Positions 9,371-19,036 of a stretch of 64,000 nucleotides of DNA are shown piece after piece (positions within the stretch are counted from its first letter, which is position 1; each line of letters starts with the position of its first letter). This DNA is from Gordonia lacunae (GTDB lineage: Bacteria > Actinomycetota > Actinomycetes > Mycobacteriales > Mycobacteriaceae). A program made the translations under genes and the position numbers. The stretch is taken from contig NZ_NGFO01000022.1 in the NCBI RefSeq assembly GCF_002149015.1, positions 1-64,000 of the forward strand, written 5' to 3'. The notes beneath the pieces were generated by a model. It was given only the letters and a program-made list of their open reading frames with translations. It was not told the DNA's origin and did no database searches.

Positions 9371-10543
9371 TCAGCGCAGCGCGTTCTCCAGATCGCCGAG
9401 GATGTCGTCGATGTCCTCGATGCCCACCGAGAGCCGGACGAGGTTGGCCGGCACCTCGAGCAGCGATCCGGCGGTCGAGGCGTGCGTCATCGCACCGGGG
9501 TGTTCGATCAGCGACTCGATGCCGCCGAGCGATTCGGCGAGCGTGAACACCTCGGTGCGGGCGCAGAACTCCTTGGCGTCGTCGAGGCCGCCCTTGACCA
9601 GCACCGAGACCATGCCGCCGTAGCGCTTCATCTGCTTGCCCGCGACCTCGTGTCCCGGATGGTTCTCCAGACCCGGGTACAGGACGGCGTCGATCTTGTC
9701 GTGCCCGGTCAGGAACTCGACGACCTTCTCCGCGTTGTCGCAGTGCCGATCCATCCGCACCCCGAGGGTCTTGATGCCACGAAGCGTCAGGAATCCGTCG
9801 AACGGCCCGGGAACCGCGCCGGCACCGTTCTGCAGGAACGCGAACGCCTCGTCGAGCTCCTCGCTGTCGGTGACCAGTGCGCCGCCGACGACGTCCGAGT
9901 GTCCGCCCAGGTACTTGGTCGTCGAGTGCAGGACGACGTCGGCACCCAGCACGAGTGGCTGCTGCAGGTACGGCGAGGCGAAGGTGTTGTCGACGACGAG
10001 CTTCGCGCCGGCCTCGTGCGCGACGGCGGCGAGGGTCTCGATGTCGCCGACGTTGAGCAGCGGGTTGGTCGGTGTCTCGGTCCAGACCAGCTTGGTCTCC
10101 GGCCGGATGGCGTCGCGCACCGCGGCGACATCGGACACCGGGGCCACCGAGTAGGTGATGCCCCACTGGCTGAAGACCTTGTCGATCAGCCGGAAGGTAC
10201 CGCCGTAGGCGTCGTTGGGGATCACCAGATGGTCACCCGGCCGCAGCGTCGACCGCAGCAGGCAGTCGGTGGCCGCCATGCCGGAGGCGAAAGCCCGTCC
10301 GTAGGTGCCGCTCTCGAGAGCGGCGAGATTGGCCTCGAGCGCGCGTCGGGTCGGGTTGCCGGTGCGCGCGTATTCGAAGCCGTCGCGCAGTCCACCGACA
10401 CCGTCCTGGGCGAAGGTCGAACTCGCGTAGATCGGGACGTTCACCGCGCCCGTCTGGGGATCCGGGTCGTAACCGGCATGGATGGCGCGGGTCGAGAAGC
10501 CTTGCCAGCGAACCGAATCCGCGGCACTGCGTCGTTCACTCAC
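9371..10543 (-). CDS. metB: Cystathionine gamma-synthase
   Basis: A 390-residue PLP enzyme of the Cys/Met metabolism family. The PLP lysine is in HSTTKYLGGHSD (K210). SSTFAQDGVGG, YARTGNPTRRALE, ASGMAATD and DNTFASPYLQQP are all conserved. It joins an activated homoserine with cysteine to give cystathionine. The family also contains cystathionine gamma-lyases, so the reverse transsulfuration reaction cannot be excluded from sequence alone. It starts 10 bases after the cystathionine beta-synthase gene, the same pairing as in mycobacteria. Confidence 0.85.
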   Translation of the reverse strand: MSERRSAADSVRWQGFSTRAIHAGYDPDPQTGAVNVPIYASSTFAQDGVGGLRDGFEYARTGNPTRRALEANLAALESGTYGRAFASGMAATDCLLRSTLRPGDHLVIPNDAYGGTFRLIDKVFSQWGITYSVAPVSDVAAVRDAIRPETKLVWTETPTNPLLNVGDIETLAAVAHEAGAKLVVDNTFASPYLQQPLVLGADVVLHSTTKYLGGHSDVVGGALVTDSEELDEAFAFLQNGAGAVPGPFDGFLTLRGIKTLGVRMDRHCDNAEKVVEFLTGHDKIDAVLYPGLENHPGHEVAGKQMKRYGGMVSVLVKGGLDDAKEFCARTEVFTLAESLGGIESLIEHPGAMTHASTAGSLLEVPANLVRLSVGIEDIDDILGDLENALR

Positions 10544-10553
10544 GGTGGTGCTC

Positions 10554-11948
10554 CTATCCGACGATCGGGTGGCTCGACACGAAGGCGAGCAGGTCGTGGC
10601 GCGTGATCACGCCGATGGGTTTGCCGTCCTCGACGACCATGAGCGCGTCGCAGTCGCCGAGCGCCTTGGTGGCCGCCGACACCGGTTCGCCGGAACCGAT
10701 GAGCGGGAACGGCTCACCCATGTGGGCCGACACGGGGTCGGCGAGGCTGGCCCGACCTTCGAAGACCGCGCTGAGCAGGTCTCGTTCGGTGACCGCACCC
10801 GCGACCTCGCCGGCCATCACGGGCGGCTCGGCGCCGACGACCGGCATCTGGGACACGCCGTACTCGCGGAGGATCTCGATCGCATCGCGCAGCGTCTCCT
10901 GCGGATGGGTGTGCACGAGGTCGGGCAGCGCGCCGGTCTTGCCGCGCAACACATCCCCGACGAGGGATTCCTTGGTGTTGGCGTCGAGCGGGGTGCGCAG
11001 GAAGCCGTAGCTGCTCATCCACTGGTCGTTGAAGATCTTCGCCATGTAGCCGCGACCGCCGTCGGGCAGCAGGACGACGACCACGGCGTCGGGTCCCTCG
11101 CGTTCGGCGACCTGCAGTGCCGCGACGACCGCCATCCCACACGACCCGCCCACCAGCAGGCCCTCTTCGCGGGCCAGCCGCCGGGTCATGTCGAAGGAGT
11201 CGGCGTCGGAGACGGCGATGATCTCGTCGGGGACGGCCGGGTCGTAGGCCGACGGCCAGAAGTCCTCGCCGACGCCCTCTACCAGGTACGGCCGACCGGT
11301 CCCGCCGGAGTACACCGAACCCTCGGGATCGACGCCGACGACCTTCACCGCACCGTCGGAGATCTCCTTGAGGTACCGGCCGGTGCCGGTGATCGTCCCG
11401 CCCGTGCCGACGCCCGCCACGAAGTGCGTGATCTTGCCGTCGGTGTCGGCCCAGATCTCGGGCCCGGTGGTCTCGTAGTGACTCTGCGGGCCGGCCGGGT
11501 TGGCGTACTGGTTGGGCTTCCACGCACCGTCGATCTCGGTGACCAGGCGGTCGGAGACGCTGTAGTAGCTGTCCGGGTGGGACGGCTCCACCGCGGTCGG
11601 GCAGACCACGACCTCGGCGCCGTACGCGCGCAGGACGTTGCGCTTGTCCTCGCCCACCTTGTCCGGGCAGACGAACACGCACTTGTAGCCGCGCTGCTGC
11701 GCGACGAGCGCCAGGCCGACGCCGGTGTTGCCCGATGTCGGTTCCACGATGGTCCCGCCCGGCTTCAGCTCGCCCGACGCCTCGGCGGCGTCGATCATCC
11801 GCACGGCGATGCGGTCCTTGCTGCTACCACCGGGGTTGAGGTACTCGACCTTGGCGGCGACCAGGCCCGATCCGGGCGAGGTCACCGAGTTCAGCTTGAC
11901 CAGCGGGGTGTTGCCCACCAGGTCGACGACGTGATTGGCGATGCGCAT
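10554..11948 (-). CDS. cbs: Cystathionine beta-synthase
   Basis: A 464-residue enzyme that condenses serine (or O-acetylserine) with homocysteine. The N-terminal fold-type II PLP domain has NPGGSSKDRIAVR (K44) and EPTSGNTGVGLALVA. Two CBS domains follow from about 340 to the end (VSQMPVVGAEPPVMAGEV... and DALMVVEDGKPIGVITRHDL). No N-terminal haem-binding segment is present, as in other bacterial enzymes. The reading frame extends upstream to 12098, but the ATG at 11948 (MRIANHVVDLVGNTPLVKL) is where family homology begins and gives the usual length. The SGNH hydrolase gene diverges from it. Confidence 0.9.
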   Translation of the reverse strand: MRIANHVVDLVGNTPLVKLNSVTSPGSGLVAAKVEYLNPGGSSKDRIAVRMIDAAEASGELKPGGTIVEPTSGNTGVGLALVAQQRGYKCVFVCPDKVGEDKRNVLRAYGAEVVVCPTAVEPSHPDSYYSVSDRLVTEIDGAWKPNQYANPAGPQSHYETTGPEIWADTDGKITHFVAGVGTGGTITGTGRYLKEISDGAVKVVGVDPEGSVYSGGTGRPYLVEGVGEDFWPSAYDPAVPDEIIAVSDADSFDMTRRLAREEGLLVGGSCGMAVVAALQVAEREGPDAVVVVLLPDGGRGYMAKIFNDQWMSSYGFLRTPLDANTKESLVGDVLRGKTGALPDLVHTHPQETLRDAIEILREYGVSQMPVVGAEPPVMAGEVAGAVTERDLLSAVFEGRASLADPVSAHMGEPFPLIGSGEPVSAATKALGDCDALMVVEDGKPIGVITRHDLLAFVSSHPIVG

Positions 11949-12036
11949 GCGTCCATGGTCCCAGAGCGGCCGCGAACGGCGACACCCGGCCGCTGCCGGG
12001 ATCAGCAGACGCCGTTCACCGCCTAAACTGGCACTC

Positions 12037-12972
12037 GTGTCCGGTTCTAGTCGCAAGGGAATCGTCTCCGGGAGGATCGTGCGCGATGTCGGCGCCACGG
12101 CGGCGGCGACCGCGGGTGCGGCCGGTGCCGGATGGGCGGCCTACAACCTGCTGAACAGTCAGGCGGCCGAGGCCCGCGTGGTGATCCCGCATCGCACCGA
12201 CAACGCCCCGGACGGCGACGGCGTGTACCGGCCCGACGGCACGAGCGAGCGCTTCACCCGCGACACCGTCTACGACCTGTACCTCGTGGTGTTCGGCGAC
12301 TCGACCGCGGCCGGGCTCGGCGCGGAGACCGCCGAGGAGACGCCGGGGGTACTGATCGCCCGCCGGGTGGCCGCGGAGACCGACCGGGTGGTCCGGTACG
12401 CCAACAAGGCCATCGTGGGTGCGACCTCGAAGGGCCTCGCCGCTCAGATCGAGGCGATGTTCGTCCACCACGAGCGCCCCGACGTCGCCGTCATCCTCGT
12501 CGGCGCCAACGACGTCACCGCCCGGAACAGTCCACTTCCATCGGCGCGCCGCCTCGGCGAGGCGGTCCACGCGCTCGTCGACGAGGGCGCGAAGGTCATC
12601 GTGGGCACCTGCCCGGACTTCGGGGTGGTCACCGCGATCCCCCAACCCCTGCGAATGGTGTTGCGACGCTGGGGACTTGCGCTGGCCGCCGCGCAGCGGT
12701 CGGCGGTCCGAGCCGCCGGCGGCCGCCCGGTACCACTCGCCGACCTGCTGACCGAGGAGTTCCTCGCGCGCCCGGAGCACATGCTCTCGCCCGACCGCTT
12801 CCATCCGTCGGCCGCCGGGTACGAGCTGGCCGCCGACATCCTCGTGCCCGAGGTCCTGGCCGCGATCGGCGAATGGGGACCCACACCGCTGCCCGAGCCG
12901 CCCAAGGTGTCCGAGGCCGTCGAAGAAACACGGCTCGTCACTCGTGTCAGAAGGCTCTTCACAAAGTCCTGA
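12037..12972 (+). CDS. SGNH/GDSL-type hydrolase
   Basis: A 311-residue esterase-like protein. Block I is VVFGDSTAAGLG with the nucleophile Ser at about 89, block III is ILVGANDVT, and the catalytic Asp/His pair is in SPDRFHPSAAGYELAA. A hydrophobic Ala/Gly-rich segment near residues 18-40 (GATAAATAGAAGAGWAAYNLL) may be a membrane anchor or signal. The GTG at 12037 is chosen because the longer frame from 11935 would overlap the cbs start and adds unconserved sequence. It lies just upstream of the thiolase gene, as in mycobacteria. Confidence 0.75.
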   Translation: MSGSSRKGIVSGRIVRDVGATAAATAGAAGAGWAAYNLLNSQAAEARVVIPHRTDNAPDGDGVYRPDGTSERFTRDTVYDLYLVVFGDSTAAGLGAETAEETPGVLIARRVAAETDRVVRYANKAIVGATSKGLAAQIEAMFVHHERPDVAVILVGANDVTARNSPLPSARRLGEAVHALVDEGAKVIVGTCPDFGVVTAIPQPLRMVLRRWGLALAAAQRSAVRAAGGRPVPLADLLTEEFLARPEHMLSPDRFHPSAAGYELAADILVPEVLAAIGEWGPTPLPEPPKVSEAVEETRLVTRVRRLFTKS

Positions 12973-13003
12973 CCAGTACTTTTCCGGACACGCCGACCGT
13001 GCA

Positions 13004-13021
13004 ACCAAGCAGGTGCTTGGT
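13004..13021. promoter_or_regulatory. 18-bp perfect palindrome upstream of the thiolase gene
   Basis: ACCAAGCAGGTGCTTGGT is fully self-complementary apart from the central GG. It ends 16 bases before the thiolase ATG. Its size and position suggest a dimeric repressor operator, probably TetR-type as is usual for fatty-acid genes. The regulator is not identified. Confidence 0.5.
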
Positions 13022-13037
13022 GGGGTAGTTTGAGGAC

Positions 13038-14261
13038 ATGCCTGAAGCTGTCATCGTTGCCCATGCCCGTTCCCCGATCGGCCGCGCCGCCAAGGGATCC
13101 CTCAAAGACGTCCGGCCCGACGAACTGTCGCGCCAGATGGTCGAAGCCGCTCTCGCCAAGGTGCCCGAGCTCGACCCCGCCCTGATCGAGGACATCCACT
13201 GGGGCATCGGCCAGCCCGGCGGACAGGGCGGTTACAACATCGCCCGGGTCATCGCGGTCGAGCTGGGTCACGACCACATCCCCGGTGTCACGGTGAACCG
13301 CTACTGCTCGTCGTCGTTGCAGACCACCCGGATGGCACTGCACGCCATCAAGGCCGGCGAGGCAGACGTCCTGATCTCCGGTGGCGTCGAGAGCGTGTCG
13401 AGCTTCGGGATCTCCGGTGGTGCCGACGGCGCGCCGAACTCGAAGAACCCGCTGTTCGACGACGCGATGGCCCGCACCGAGAAGGCGGCCGCCGGTGATG
13501 CGGGCATCTGGCACGATCCGCGCAAGGACGGGGTCATCCCCGACGTGTACATCGCGATGGGCCAGACCGCCGAGAACGTCGCGTCGTTCACCGGCATCTC
13601 CCGCGAGGATCAGGACCGGTGGGGCGTGCTGAGCCAGAACCGCGCCGAGGACGCCATCAAGTCCGGGTTCTTCGAGCGCGAGATCGATCCGGTCACCCTG
13701 CCCGACGGCTCGCTCGTCACCACCGACGACGGTCCGCGCGCCGGCACGACCTACGAGAAGATCTCGCAGCTCAAGCCGGTCTTCCGCCCGGACGGCACCA
13801 TCACCGCGGGCAACGCGTGCCCGCTGAACGACGGCGCCGCGGCGCTGGTCATCATGAGCGACACCAAGGCGAAGGAGCTGGGTCTGACCCCGCTCGCGCG
13901 GGTCGTCGCCACCGCGGCAACCGGCCTGTCCCCCGAGATCATGGGCCTCGGTCCGATCGAGGCGATCCGCAAGGTGCTGCGGGTCTCGGGGATGTCGCTG
14001 TCGGACATCGACCTCGTCGAGATCAACGAGGCCTTCGCCGTTCAGGTCCTCGGGTCGGCCGCCGAACTCGGCATCGACCACGACAAGCTGAACGTCTCCG
14101 GCGGCGCGATCGCGCTCGGCCATCCGTTCGGCATGACCGGCGCCCGCATCACGACCACTCTGCTCAACAACCTCCGTACCCACGACAAGACCTTCGGCAT
14201 CGAATCGATGTGTGTGGGCGGCGGTCAGGGTATGGCCATGGTGCTCGAGCGCCTCAGCTGA
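13038..14261 (+). CDS. Acetyl-CoA acetyltransferase / thiolase
   Basis: A 407-residue thiolase. The acyl-accepting cysteine is C90 in [11 protein letters not shown]. The other conserved motifs are [25 protein letters not shown] (His near 362) and [10 protein letters not shown], whose second active cysteine is near 392. It catalyses the last step of beta-oxidation or the reverse condensation of acetyl-CoA units. The neighbourhood matches mycobacterial fadA3. A palindromic operator candidate precedes it. Confidence 0.9.
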   Translation: MPEAVIVAHARSPIGRAAKGSLKDVRPDELSRQMVEAALAKVPELDPALIEDIHWGIGQPGGQGGYNIARVIAVELGHDHIPGVTVNRYCSSSLQTTRMALHAIKAGEADVLISGGVESVSSFGISGGADGAPNSKNPLFDDAMARTEKAAAGDAGIWHDPRKDGVIPDVYIAMGQTAENVASFTGISREDQDRWGVLSQNRAEDAIKSGFFEREIDPVTLPDGSLVTTDDGPRAGTTYEKISQLKPVFRPDGTITAGNACPLNDGAAALVIMSDTKAKELGLTPLARVVATAATGLSPEIMGLGPIEAIRKVLRVSGMSLSDIDLVEINEAFAVQVLGSAAELGIDHDKLNVSGGAIALGHPFGMTGARITTTLLNNLRTHDKTFGIESMCVGGGQGMAMVLERLS

Positions 14262-14814
14262 TCGAGGTCGCCTCCGTCTCGTCGACGCCCCTCGCCGCAT
14301 CCGGTCCTCGGACCGCGACGCTGCGGGGGGTTGTTCGTCGGTAGACGAGCCATGCGATGACGACCGCGCCGACGATGTAGATCTCGGCGGGAATCGCCCA
14401 GACGTTGTTGGTCGCGGTGTTGTCGTGGATGTAGTACTGCGAGATGTGGCCGGCAAGGTCTCCGCCGTAGCTGATCGCCAGCGCCCAGACGGCGGCGTCG
14501 AGCCATCCGCCACGGTTGCGCACGCGGAAGCAGAGCACCCCGAGGACACCGACGGCGATGTCGTTCCATCCGAGTTCCCATTGGAACATCGACGGGATGA
14601 AATCCGGTCCGATGCCTTCGGCGATCTCCGGGGCGTTTGGTCCGACGTGCCCGATGCCGGCGAGGATGCCGAACGCGCCTCCCGGAACGAGAATCCAGAG
14701 CAGCACGAGTTCGGCTGCGCGGCCGAGAGTGCGTCGCCGCACCGATCGGTCCACCAGTATGTGCACCACGGCGCCGATGATCATCAGCGCCAGCTGAATC
14801 AGAAAGAACGCCAT
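14254..14814 (-). CDS. Small integral membrane protein, possibly DUF6790
   Basis: A 186-residue protein with about five membrane segments (MAFFLIQLALMIIGAVVHIL at the N-terminus, then LVLLWILVPGGAFGILAGIG, IAVGVLGVLCFRV, AVWALAISYGGDLAGHI, IYIVGAVVIAWLVY). A His-containing loop GGDLAGHISQYYIHDN lies between two of them. The frame continues upstream to 15003, but the ATG at 14814 opens directly into the first membrane helix and avoids reading through the terminator hairpin. It overlaps the convergent thiolase gene by 8 bases. The function is unknown. Confidence 0.6.
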   Translation of the reverse strand: MAFFLIQLALMIIGAVVHILVDRSVRRRTLGRAAELVLLWILVPGGAFGILAGIGHVGPNAPEIAEGIGPDFIPSMFQWELGWNDIAVGVLGVLCFRVRNRGGWLDAAVWALAISYGGDLAGHISQYYIHDNTATNNVWAIPAEIYIVGAVVIAWLVYRRTTPRSVAVRGPDAARGVDETEATSIS

Positions 14815-14897
14815 GTCCGCACGGTAGAACCGCGGCGGCCGGATCGGCCCGGCAAACGCGATCGGGTGGCACAGTTTGTCGCCATCCGACCCGGACA

Positions 14898-14943
14898 CGA
14901 CAGCGGCCCCGCACCTCTTCTCTGAGGTGCGGGGCCGCTGTCG
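14898..14943. terminator. Strong hairpin terminator downstream of the Bax-inhibitor-1 gene
   Basis: A perfect 20-bp stem (CGACAGCGGCCCCGCACCTC and its complement) with a 6-base loop (TTCTCT). It ends 8 bases beyond the stop of the leftward Bax-inhibitor-1 gene. It has no U-tract, as is usual in high-GC actinomycetes. It also separates that gene from the membrane protein at 14254-14814. Confidence 0.85.
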
Positions 14944-14951
14944 TCGGACGA

Positions 14952-15818
14952 CTAGTCGGAGTTGAAGTAGGTCAGCAGGCGCAGGATCTCGACGTAGAGC
15001 CACACCAGGGTGACGGTCAGGCCGAGTGCGACGCCCCAGGCGGCACGGTCGGGTGCGCCGGCACGGATCAGGCGATCCGCGGCGTCGAAGTCCAGCAGGA
15101 AGCTGAACGCGGCGAGGGCGATGCAGACCAGCGAGAAGATGATCGCGATCGGACCGCCGTCGCGGAGCACGCCGGCCTCGCCGGTGAACAGGCCGATGAC
15201 CAGGTTGCCCAGCATCAGGACCAGGACGCCGATCATGCCGGCGAACAGCATGCGGGTGAAACGCGGCGTCACACGGATGGCGCCGACCTTGTACACGAAC
15301 AGCATGCCGAAGAACACGCCGAAGGTGCCGAGGACCGCCTGGCCGATGAGGGCTCCGGCCGAGGTGTCACCGGCGACGGCCCAGTTCGCGAAGACGAACG
15401 AGATCGCACCGACGAACAGGCCCTCGAACGCGGCGTAGGCCAGCACGATCGCCGGGTTGTCCTGCTTGCGCCCGAAGCTCGCCACCAGGACGAGGACGAG
15501 ACCGGCGATGGCACCGACCAGCATGAGCGGCGTCGCGAGAGCTGCCTGAGCGGCCTCGGTCGCGCGGCTGCTGATCGCGAAGTAGGTGGCGACCGCGGCC
15601 AGGGTCAGCACCCCGAGGGTGATCGCGGTCTTCGTGACGACGTCGTCGATCGTGAGCTGACGGGTGGCCGGCGGGGCCGGCTGGGTGTAGGGGTCAGTCG
15701 CCTGACCGTATTGGTTGACCGCGGCGCCGGCGCCGGCCATGCCGGCCCCGAAACCCGCGTACCCGGATTGATTGTCGCGGACCACGCCGCGCATCACCGG
15801 ATTGCTGCTTTCTCGCAC
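14952..15818 (-). CDS. Bax inhibitor-1 / YccA-family membrane protein
   Basis: A 288-residue protein with a soluble Gly/Ala/Pro-rich N-terminus of about 60 residues and seven membrane segments. A C-terminal Asp-rich signature, FSFLLDFDAADRLIRAGAP, is typical of the actinobacterial BI-1/YccA branch. Family members are proton-sensitive calcium leak channels in known bacterial cases. The GTG at 15818 is preferred because AGGAGCG lies at the right distance upstream (AAGGAGCGCTTC-GTG). The longer frame from 15857 has no ribosome-binding site. Confidence 0.85.
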   Translation of the reverse strand: MRESSNPVMRGVVRDNQSGYAGFGAGMAGAGAAVNQYGQATDPYTQPAPPATRQLTIDDVVTKTAITLGVLTLAAVATYFAISSRATEAAQAALATPLMLVGAIAGLVLVLVASFGRKQDNPAIVLAYAAFEGLFVGAISFVFANWAVAGDTSAGALIGQAVLGTFGVFFGMLFVYKVGAIRVTPRFTRMLFAGMIGVLVLMLGNLVIGLFTGEAGVLRDGGPIAIIFSLVCIALAAFSFLLDFDAADRLIRAGAPDRAAWGVALGLTVTLVWLYVEILRLLTYFNSD

Positions 15819-15962
15819 GAAGCGCTCCTTAATCGGTACGGATGTATACCGTCTCAACGTCGGGTCTTTCCTGTGAGTTCCCTGACGAGAACGCGGAACG
15901 ACCGAGTCGACGTCGACTTTACCGACTCTTGACTCTTCTGTCGTCGAACACCCGCCGCGGAG

Positions 15963-16649
15963 TCAGTTCACGCCCTCGCGCAGCGCCCGTAACCGGCCGC
16001 GGACGGCGGTCGGATCCGAGCCGTCACCGGTCCCGAGCGCGGCCCGGCCGAGGAACATCGCGGTCAGCATCGACTCCGCCCGCGCGAAATCGTCGCCCCA
16101 TGCGAGGCCCGGTTTGGCGAGCATCAACGACGCGATGCCGTGGGCCGCGGCCCAGAACTCGAGAACGATGTCCGCGATCTCTGCGGGGTCGAACACGCCG
16201 AGGTCGGCCAGCTCGGTGACCGTTGCGACGAACCGGGAGTACGCACTGGCGGCGAGCACCTCGTCGACCTTCGACGGATGCCCTTCGGGAGTGGGTTTGC
16301 CGAACGCCACGCGATAGAGCACGGGCGTGGCGACGGCGAATCGCACGTAGGCCATCCCCTGGCTCAGCGCTCGTTCGAAGGCATCGTCGACGCCCTCCGA
16401 CGCGGCGGCCATCTCGTCGTCGAGGCGCTCGAAATAACGGGCGCACACCGCATCGAGCAGCGCCTCCTTGTCGGCGAAGTGCAGGTAGATCGACGGCGGT
16501 GTGACCCCCACGCGGTTGGCGACCGCGCGGATGGACATCGCGGTGTCCTCCCCGTTTTCCACCAGCAACTCACCGGCGGCCTCGATGATCTCCTCGGCGA
16601 GGATCTCCCCCGATCCACGTGGTGATCTCGCTCGTCTCCGTGTCGTCAC
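15963..16649 (-). CDS. TetR/AcrR-family regulator with WHG-type C-terminal domain
   Basis: A 228-residue repressor. The N-terminal helix-turn-helix is AAGELLVENGEDTAMSIRAV followed by ANRVGVTPPSIYLHFADKEAL. The C-terminal ligand domain has EFWAAAHGIASLML, the signature of the WHG subgroup. The GTG at 16649 has AGGAGTG just upstream and is preferred over an ATG at 16751. It starts 55 bases downstream of the MMPL gene on the same strand, so it probably controls the MMPL/oxygenase unit, perhaps through the palindrome at 19007-19023. Confidence 0.85.
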   Translation of the reverse strand: MTTRRRARSPRGSGEILAEEIIEAAGELLVENGEDTAMSIRAVANRVGVTPPSIYLHFADKEALLDAVCARYFERLDDEMAAASEGVDDAFERALSQGMAYVRFAVATPVLYRVAFGKPTPEGHPSKVDEVLAASAYSRFVATVTELADLGVFDPAEIADIVLEFWAAAHGIASLMLAKPGLAWGDDFARAESMLTAMFLGRAALGTGDGSDPTAVRGRLRALREGVN

Positions 16650-16704
16650 TGCACTCCTGAATCCGTACCGCCGTCGTCCGGTCGCCGATATGAGGTATTC
16701 GGTG

Positions 16705-18978
16705 TCAGACCTTCGACGGCGCCGTGTCGGCCACGGGTTTCTCGGCACCACGACCGATCTCGGGGGCCTCCTCGGACAATCCGATCCGATCGTGCAGCCG
16801 CCTCAGGGGCCCCGGCGCCCACCAGTTGGCCCGACCCGCCAGCCTCATGAACGCGGGGACGAGGAACATCCGGATGAGCGTCGCGTCCATCAGGACCGCC
16901 AGGGTGAGCCCGACCCCGAACATCCGCATGAACGACACCTCCGACGCCGCGATGGCGGCGAAGACGATGCTCATCAGCAAGGCCGCCGCGGTGATGACCC
17001 GTCCCGTCCGGGCCAGGCCCAGCGCCACGGCGTGGTCGCTGGCGGCTCGCGTCCGGTCCGATCTCAACCACTCCTCACGAATCCGTCCCAACAGGAACAC
17101 CTCGTAGTCCATCGACAGGCCGAATGCGACGCAGAACAGCAGCACCGGCATGGTCGCGTTGAGGGTGCCCGTCGCGGTGGTCCCCAAACCTCCGAGATGA
17201 CCCTCCTGGAAGAACCAGATCATCGCCCCGAATGTCGCCGACAGCGACAGGATGTTGAGGACGAGCGCCTTCAGGGGCAGTACGACGCTGCCGGTGAACA
17301 GGAACAGCAGCACGAATGTCGCGATCGCGATCAGACCGAGCACCCACGGCAGGTGGGCGTAGATGGACCCGACCGTGTCGTCGGTGGTGGCGGCGAGTCC
17401 GGTGAACAGCGTCTCCGTTCCCGCCGGGGACGCCACCGCGCGCAAGTCGTCGAGTTGCGCGATCCCCGCGTCACTCATCGGGTCGCGGTCGGTCGAGACG
17501 TTCAGCACGTGTACGTCGCCCCGGCTGTCGTCCGGACTGCCGGGGGCGACCGGCGCACCGCGGACGAACGTGCCGGCCGATGAGCCCGCCGAGTTGACGT
17601 CGTCGACCTCGGACAGGGCGCGGGTGTACGCCGTCAGGGTCTGATCATCGACGGGTCCCCGCACGACCACGGTGACGGCGGCGGACAGATCGTCGTCGTA
17701 GTCGTCGCGGATCTCCTGCTGGATCGCGTGCGAGCTCGCCGACTCGGGAAGCACCCGGTCGTCGGGGAACCCCATCTTGATCGACAGGAACGGTGCGCCG
17801 AGCACCAGCAGGAAGACCGTGACCACGGCGGCGACCGGCAGTGCGTGACGAAGCACCCACTGCACGAGCCGATACCACCACGTGTCCTCGGGCTCGACGG
17901 GCCGGGCCGGCGGCAGACGCAACAGGCGCCGCAGCGGTTTGCGCGCGTCAAACGCGTCGATGCGGTCGCCGAGGAGCATGAGCACGGCCGGGGTCAGGAC
18001 GAGCGCCGACACCGCGGCAACGACCACGACGCCGAGACCCGCGAATGCGAAGGATCGCAGGAAGTACTGCGGGAAGAGCACCAGCGCGCTCAACGACAGG
18101 GCGACGGTCACGGCAGAGAACGCCACGGTCCGTCCGGCCGTGGCCAGGGTTCGGACGATCGCGTCGGGGCGACTCAGCCCGTGCTCGACCTCTTCCCGAT
18201 AGCGCGTCAGCAACAGCAGCGTGTAGTCGATCGCGAGCGCGAGACCCAGTGCGGTGGTGAGGTTCAGCGCGAACACGGAGACGTCGGTGAGCGATCCGAT
18301 CACGCGGAGGAGCGCGAAGGTGAGGATGATCGAGACGATGCCGATGCCGACGGGGACGGCCGCTGCGAGCAATCCGCCGAAGATGAAGATCAGGACGATG
18401 AACGTGATCGGGATCGCGATCGCCTCGGCGATGAGCAGATCCGACGAGGTCTGATCGTTGACCTGCGCGAAGACGAGTCCCTGACCGCCGACCTGCACGG
18501 TGATCCCGTCCCGGACGCCGGCGAATGCCTCTTCGATCTCCTCGGCGTGCGCCGGTGCCGAATCCTCGCCCCCGTCGAGCGACGCGATGATCAGGGTCGA
18601 CGTCCGGTCGCGACTGACCAGCGCGGAGTCGAGTGCCGGATTGGCCCATACGGACAGGATCTGGTCCTGGACGTACGCGTTGCGGTTCAGATCGGCGATG
18701 ATGTCGTCCCCGACCGCCCGCGCCGTCGGGTCACGTGAGATGTCGACACCGTCGGGTCCGTCGAGCTTGAGGACGACCTGGATCCCACCACGGTTGAACG
18801 TCTCGTCGAGGATCTTCTCGGCTCGGGCCGAACCCGAGTTCGGGTCGCTGTAGCCACCCGCGAGAAGGTGTTGGGCCGCGGTGGCGCCGTACGCACCGCA
18901 CACCACCAGCAGGATGAGCGCACCCAGCAGCACGCGTTTGGGCATGGATATGACCAGCCGTGTCATTCTGACCAGCAT
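16705..18978 (-). CDS. MMPL-family RND transporter
   Basis: A 757-residue transporter with two repeated blocks. Each has an N-terminal membrane helix (RVLLGALILLVVCGAYGATA), a periplasmic-type domain and a five-helix bundle. The paired Asp-Tyr proton-relay motifs are visible in LALAIDYTLLLLTRYREE and FGLSMDYEVFLLGRIREEW. The length is that of short MMPL proteins rather than the larger lipid exporters of the cell envelope. It probably exports a lipid or xenobiotic. The oxygenase gene ends 58 bases upstream and the TetR gene follows. Confidence 0.9.
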   Translation of the reverse strand: MLVRMTRLVISMPKRVLLGALILLVVCGAYGATAAQHLLAGGYSDPNSGSARAEKILDETFNRGGIQVVLKLDGPDGVDISRDPTARAVGDDIIADLNRNAYVQDQILSVWANPALDSALVSRDRTSTLIIASLDGGEDSAPAHAEEIEEAFAGVRDGITVQVGGQGLVFAQVNDQTSSDLLIAEAIAIPITFIVLIFIFGGLLAAAVPVGIGIVSIILTFALLRVIGSLTDVSVFALNLTTALGLALAIDYTLLLLTRYREEVEHGLSRPDAIVRTLATAGRTVAFSAVTVALSLSALVLFPQYFLRSFAFAGLGVVVVAAVSALVLTPAVLMLLGDRIDAFDARKPLRRLLRLPPARPVEPEDTWWYRLVQWVLRHALPVAAVVTVFLLVLGAPFLSIKMGFPDDRVLPESASSHAIQQEIRDDYDDDLSAAVTVVVRGPVDDQTLTAYTRALSEVDDVNSAGSSAGTFVRGAPVAPGSPDDSRGDVHVLNVSTDRDPMSDAGIAQLDDLRAVASPAGTETLFTGLAATTDDTVGSIYAHLPWVLGLIAIATFVLLFLFTGSVVLPLKALVLNILSLSATFGAMIWFFQEGHLGGLGTTATGTLNATMPVLLFCVAFGLSMDYEVFLLGRIREEWLRSDRTRAASDHAVALGLARTGRVITAAALLMSIVFAAIAASEVSFMRMFGVGLTLAVLMDATLIRMFLVPAFMRLAGRANWWAPGPLRRLHDRIGLSEEAPEIGRGAEKPVADTAPSKV

Positions 18979-19006
18979 GCGGACCCCTCGTCGCGTCGGT
19001 CGATCG

Positions 19007-19023
19007 ACTTTACGGCGTTAAGT
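19007..19023. promoter_or_regulatory. Imperfect palindrome in the MMPL promoter
   Basis: ACTTTACGGCGTTAAGT is self-complementary at 14 of 16 non-central positions. It lies 29-45 bases upstream of the MMPL start in the 58-base gap after the oxygenase gene. That is where a TetR-family repressor would bind, and the TetR gene at 15963 is the obvious candidate. The AT-rich sequence beside it (TTATCAGCAGTAATTTA) stands out in this GC-rich DNA. Confidence 0.45.
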
Positions 19024-19036
19024 TATCAGCAGTAAT

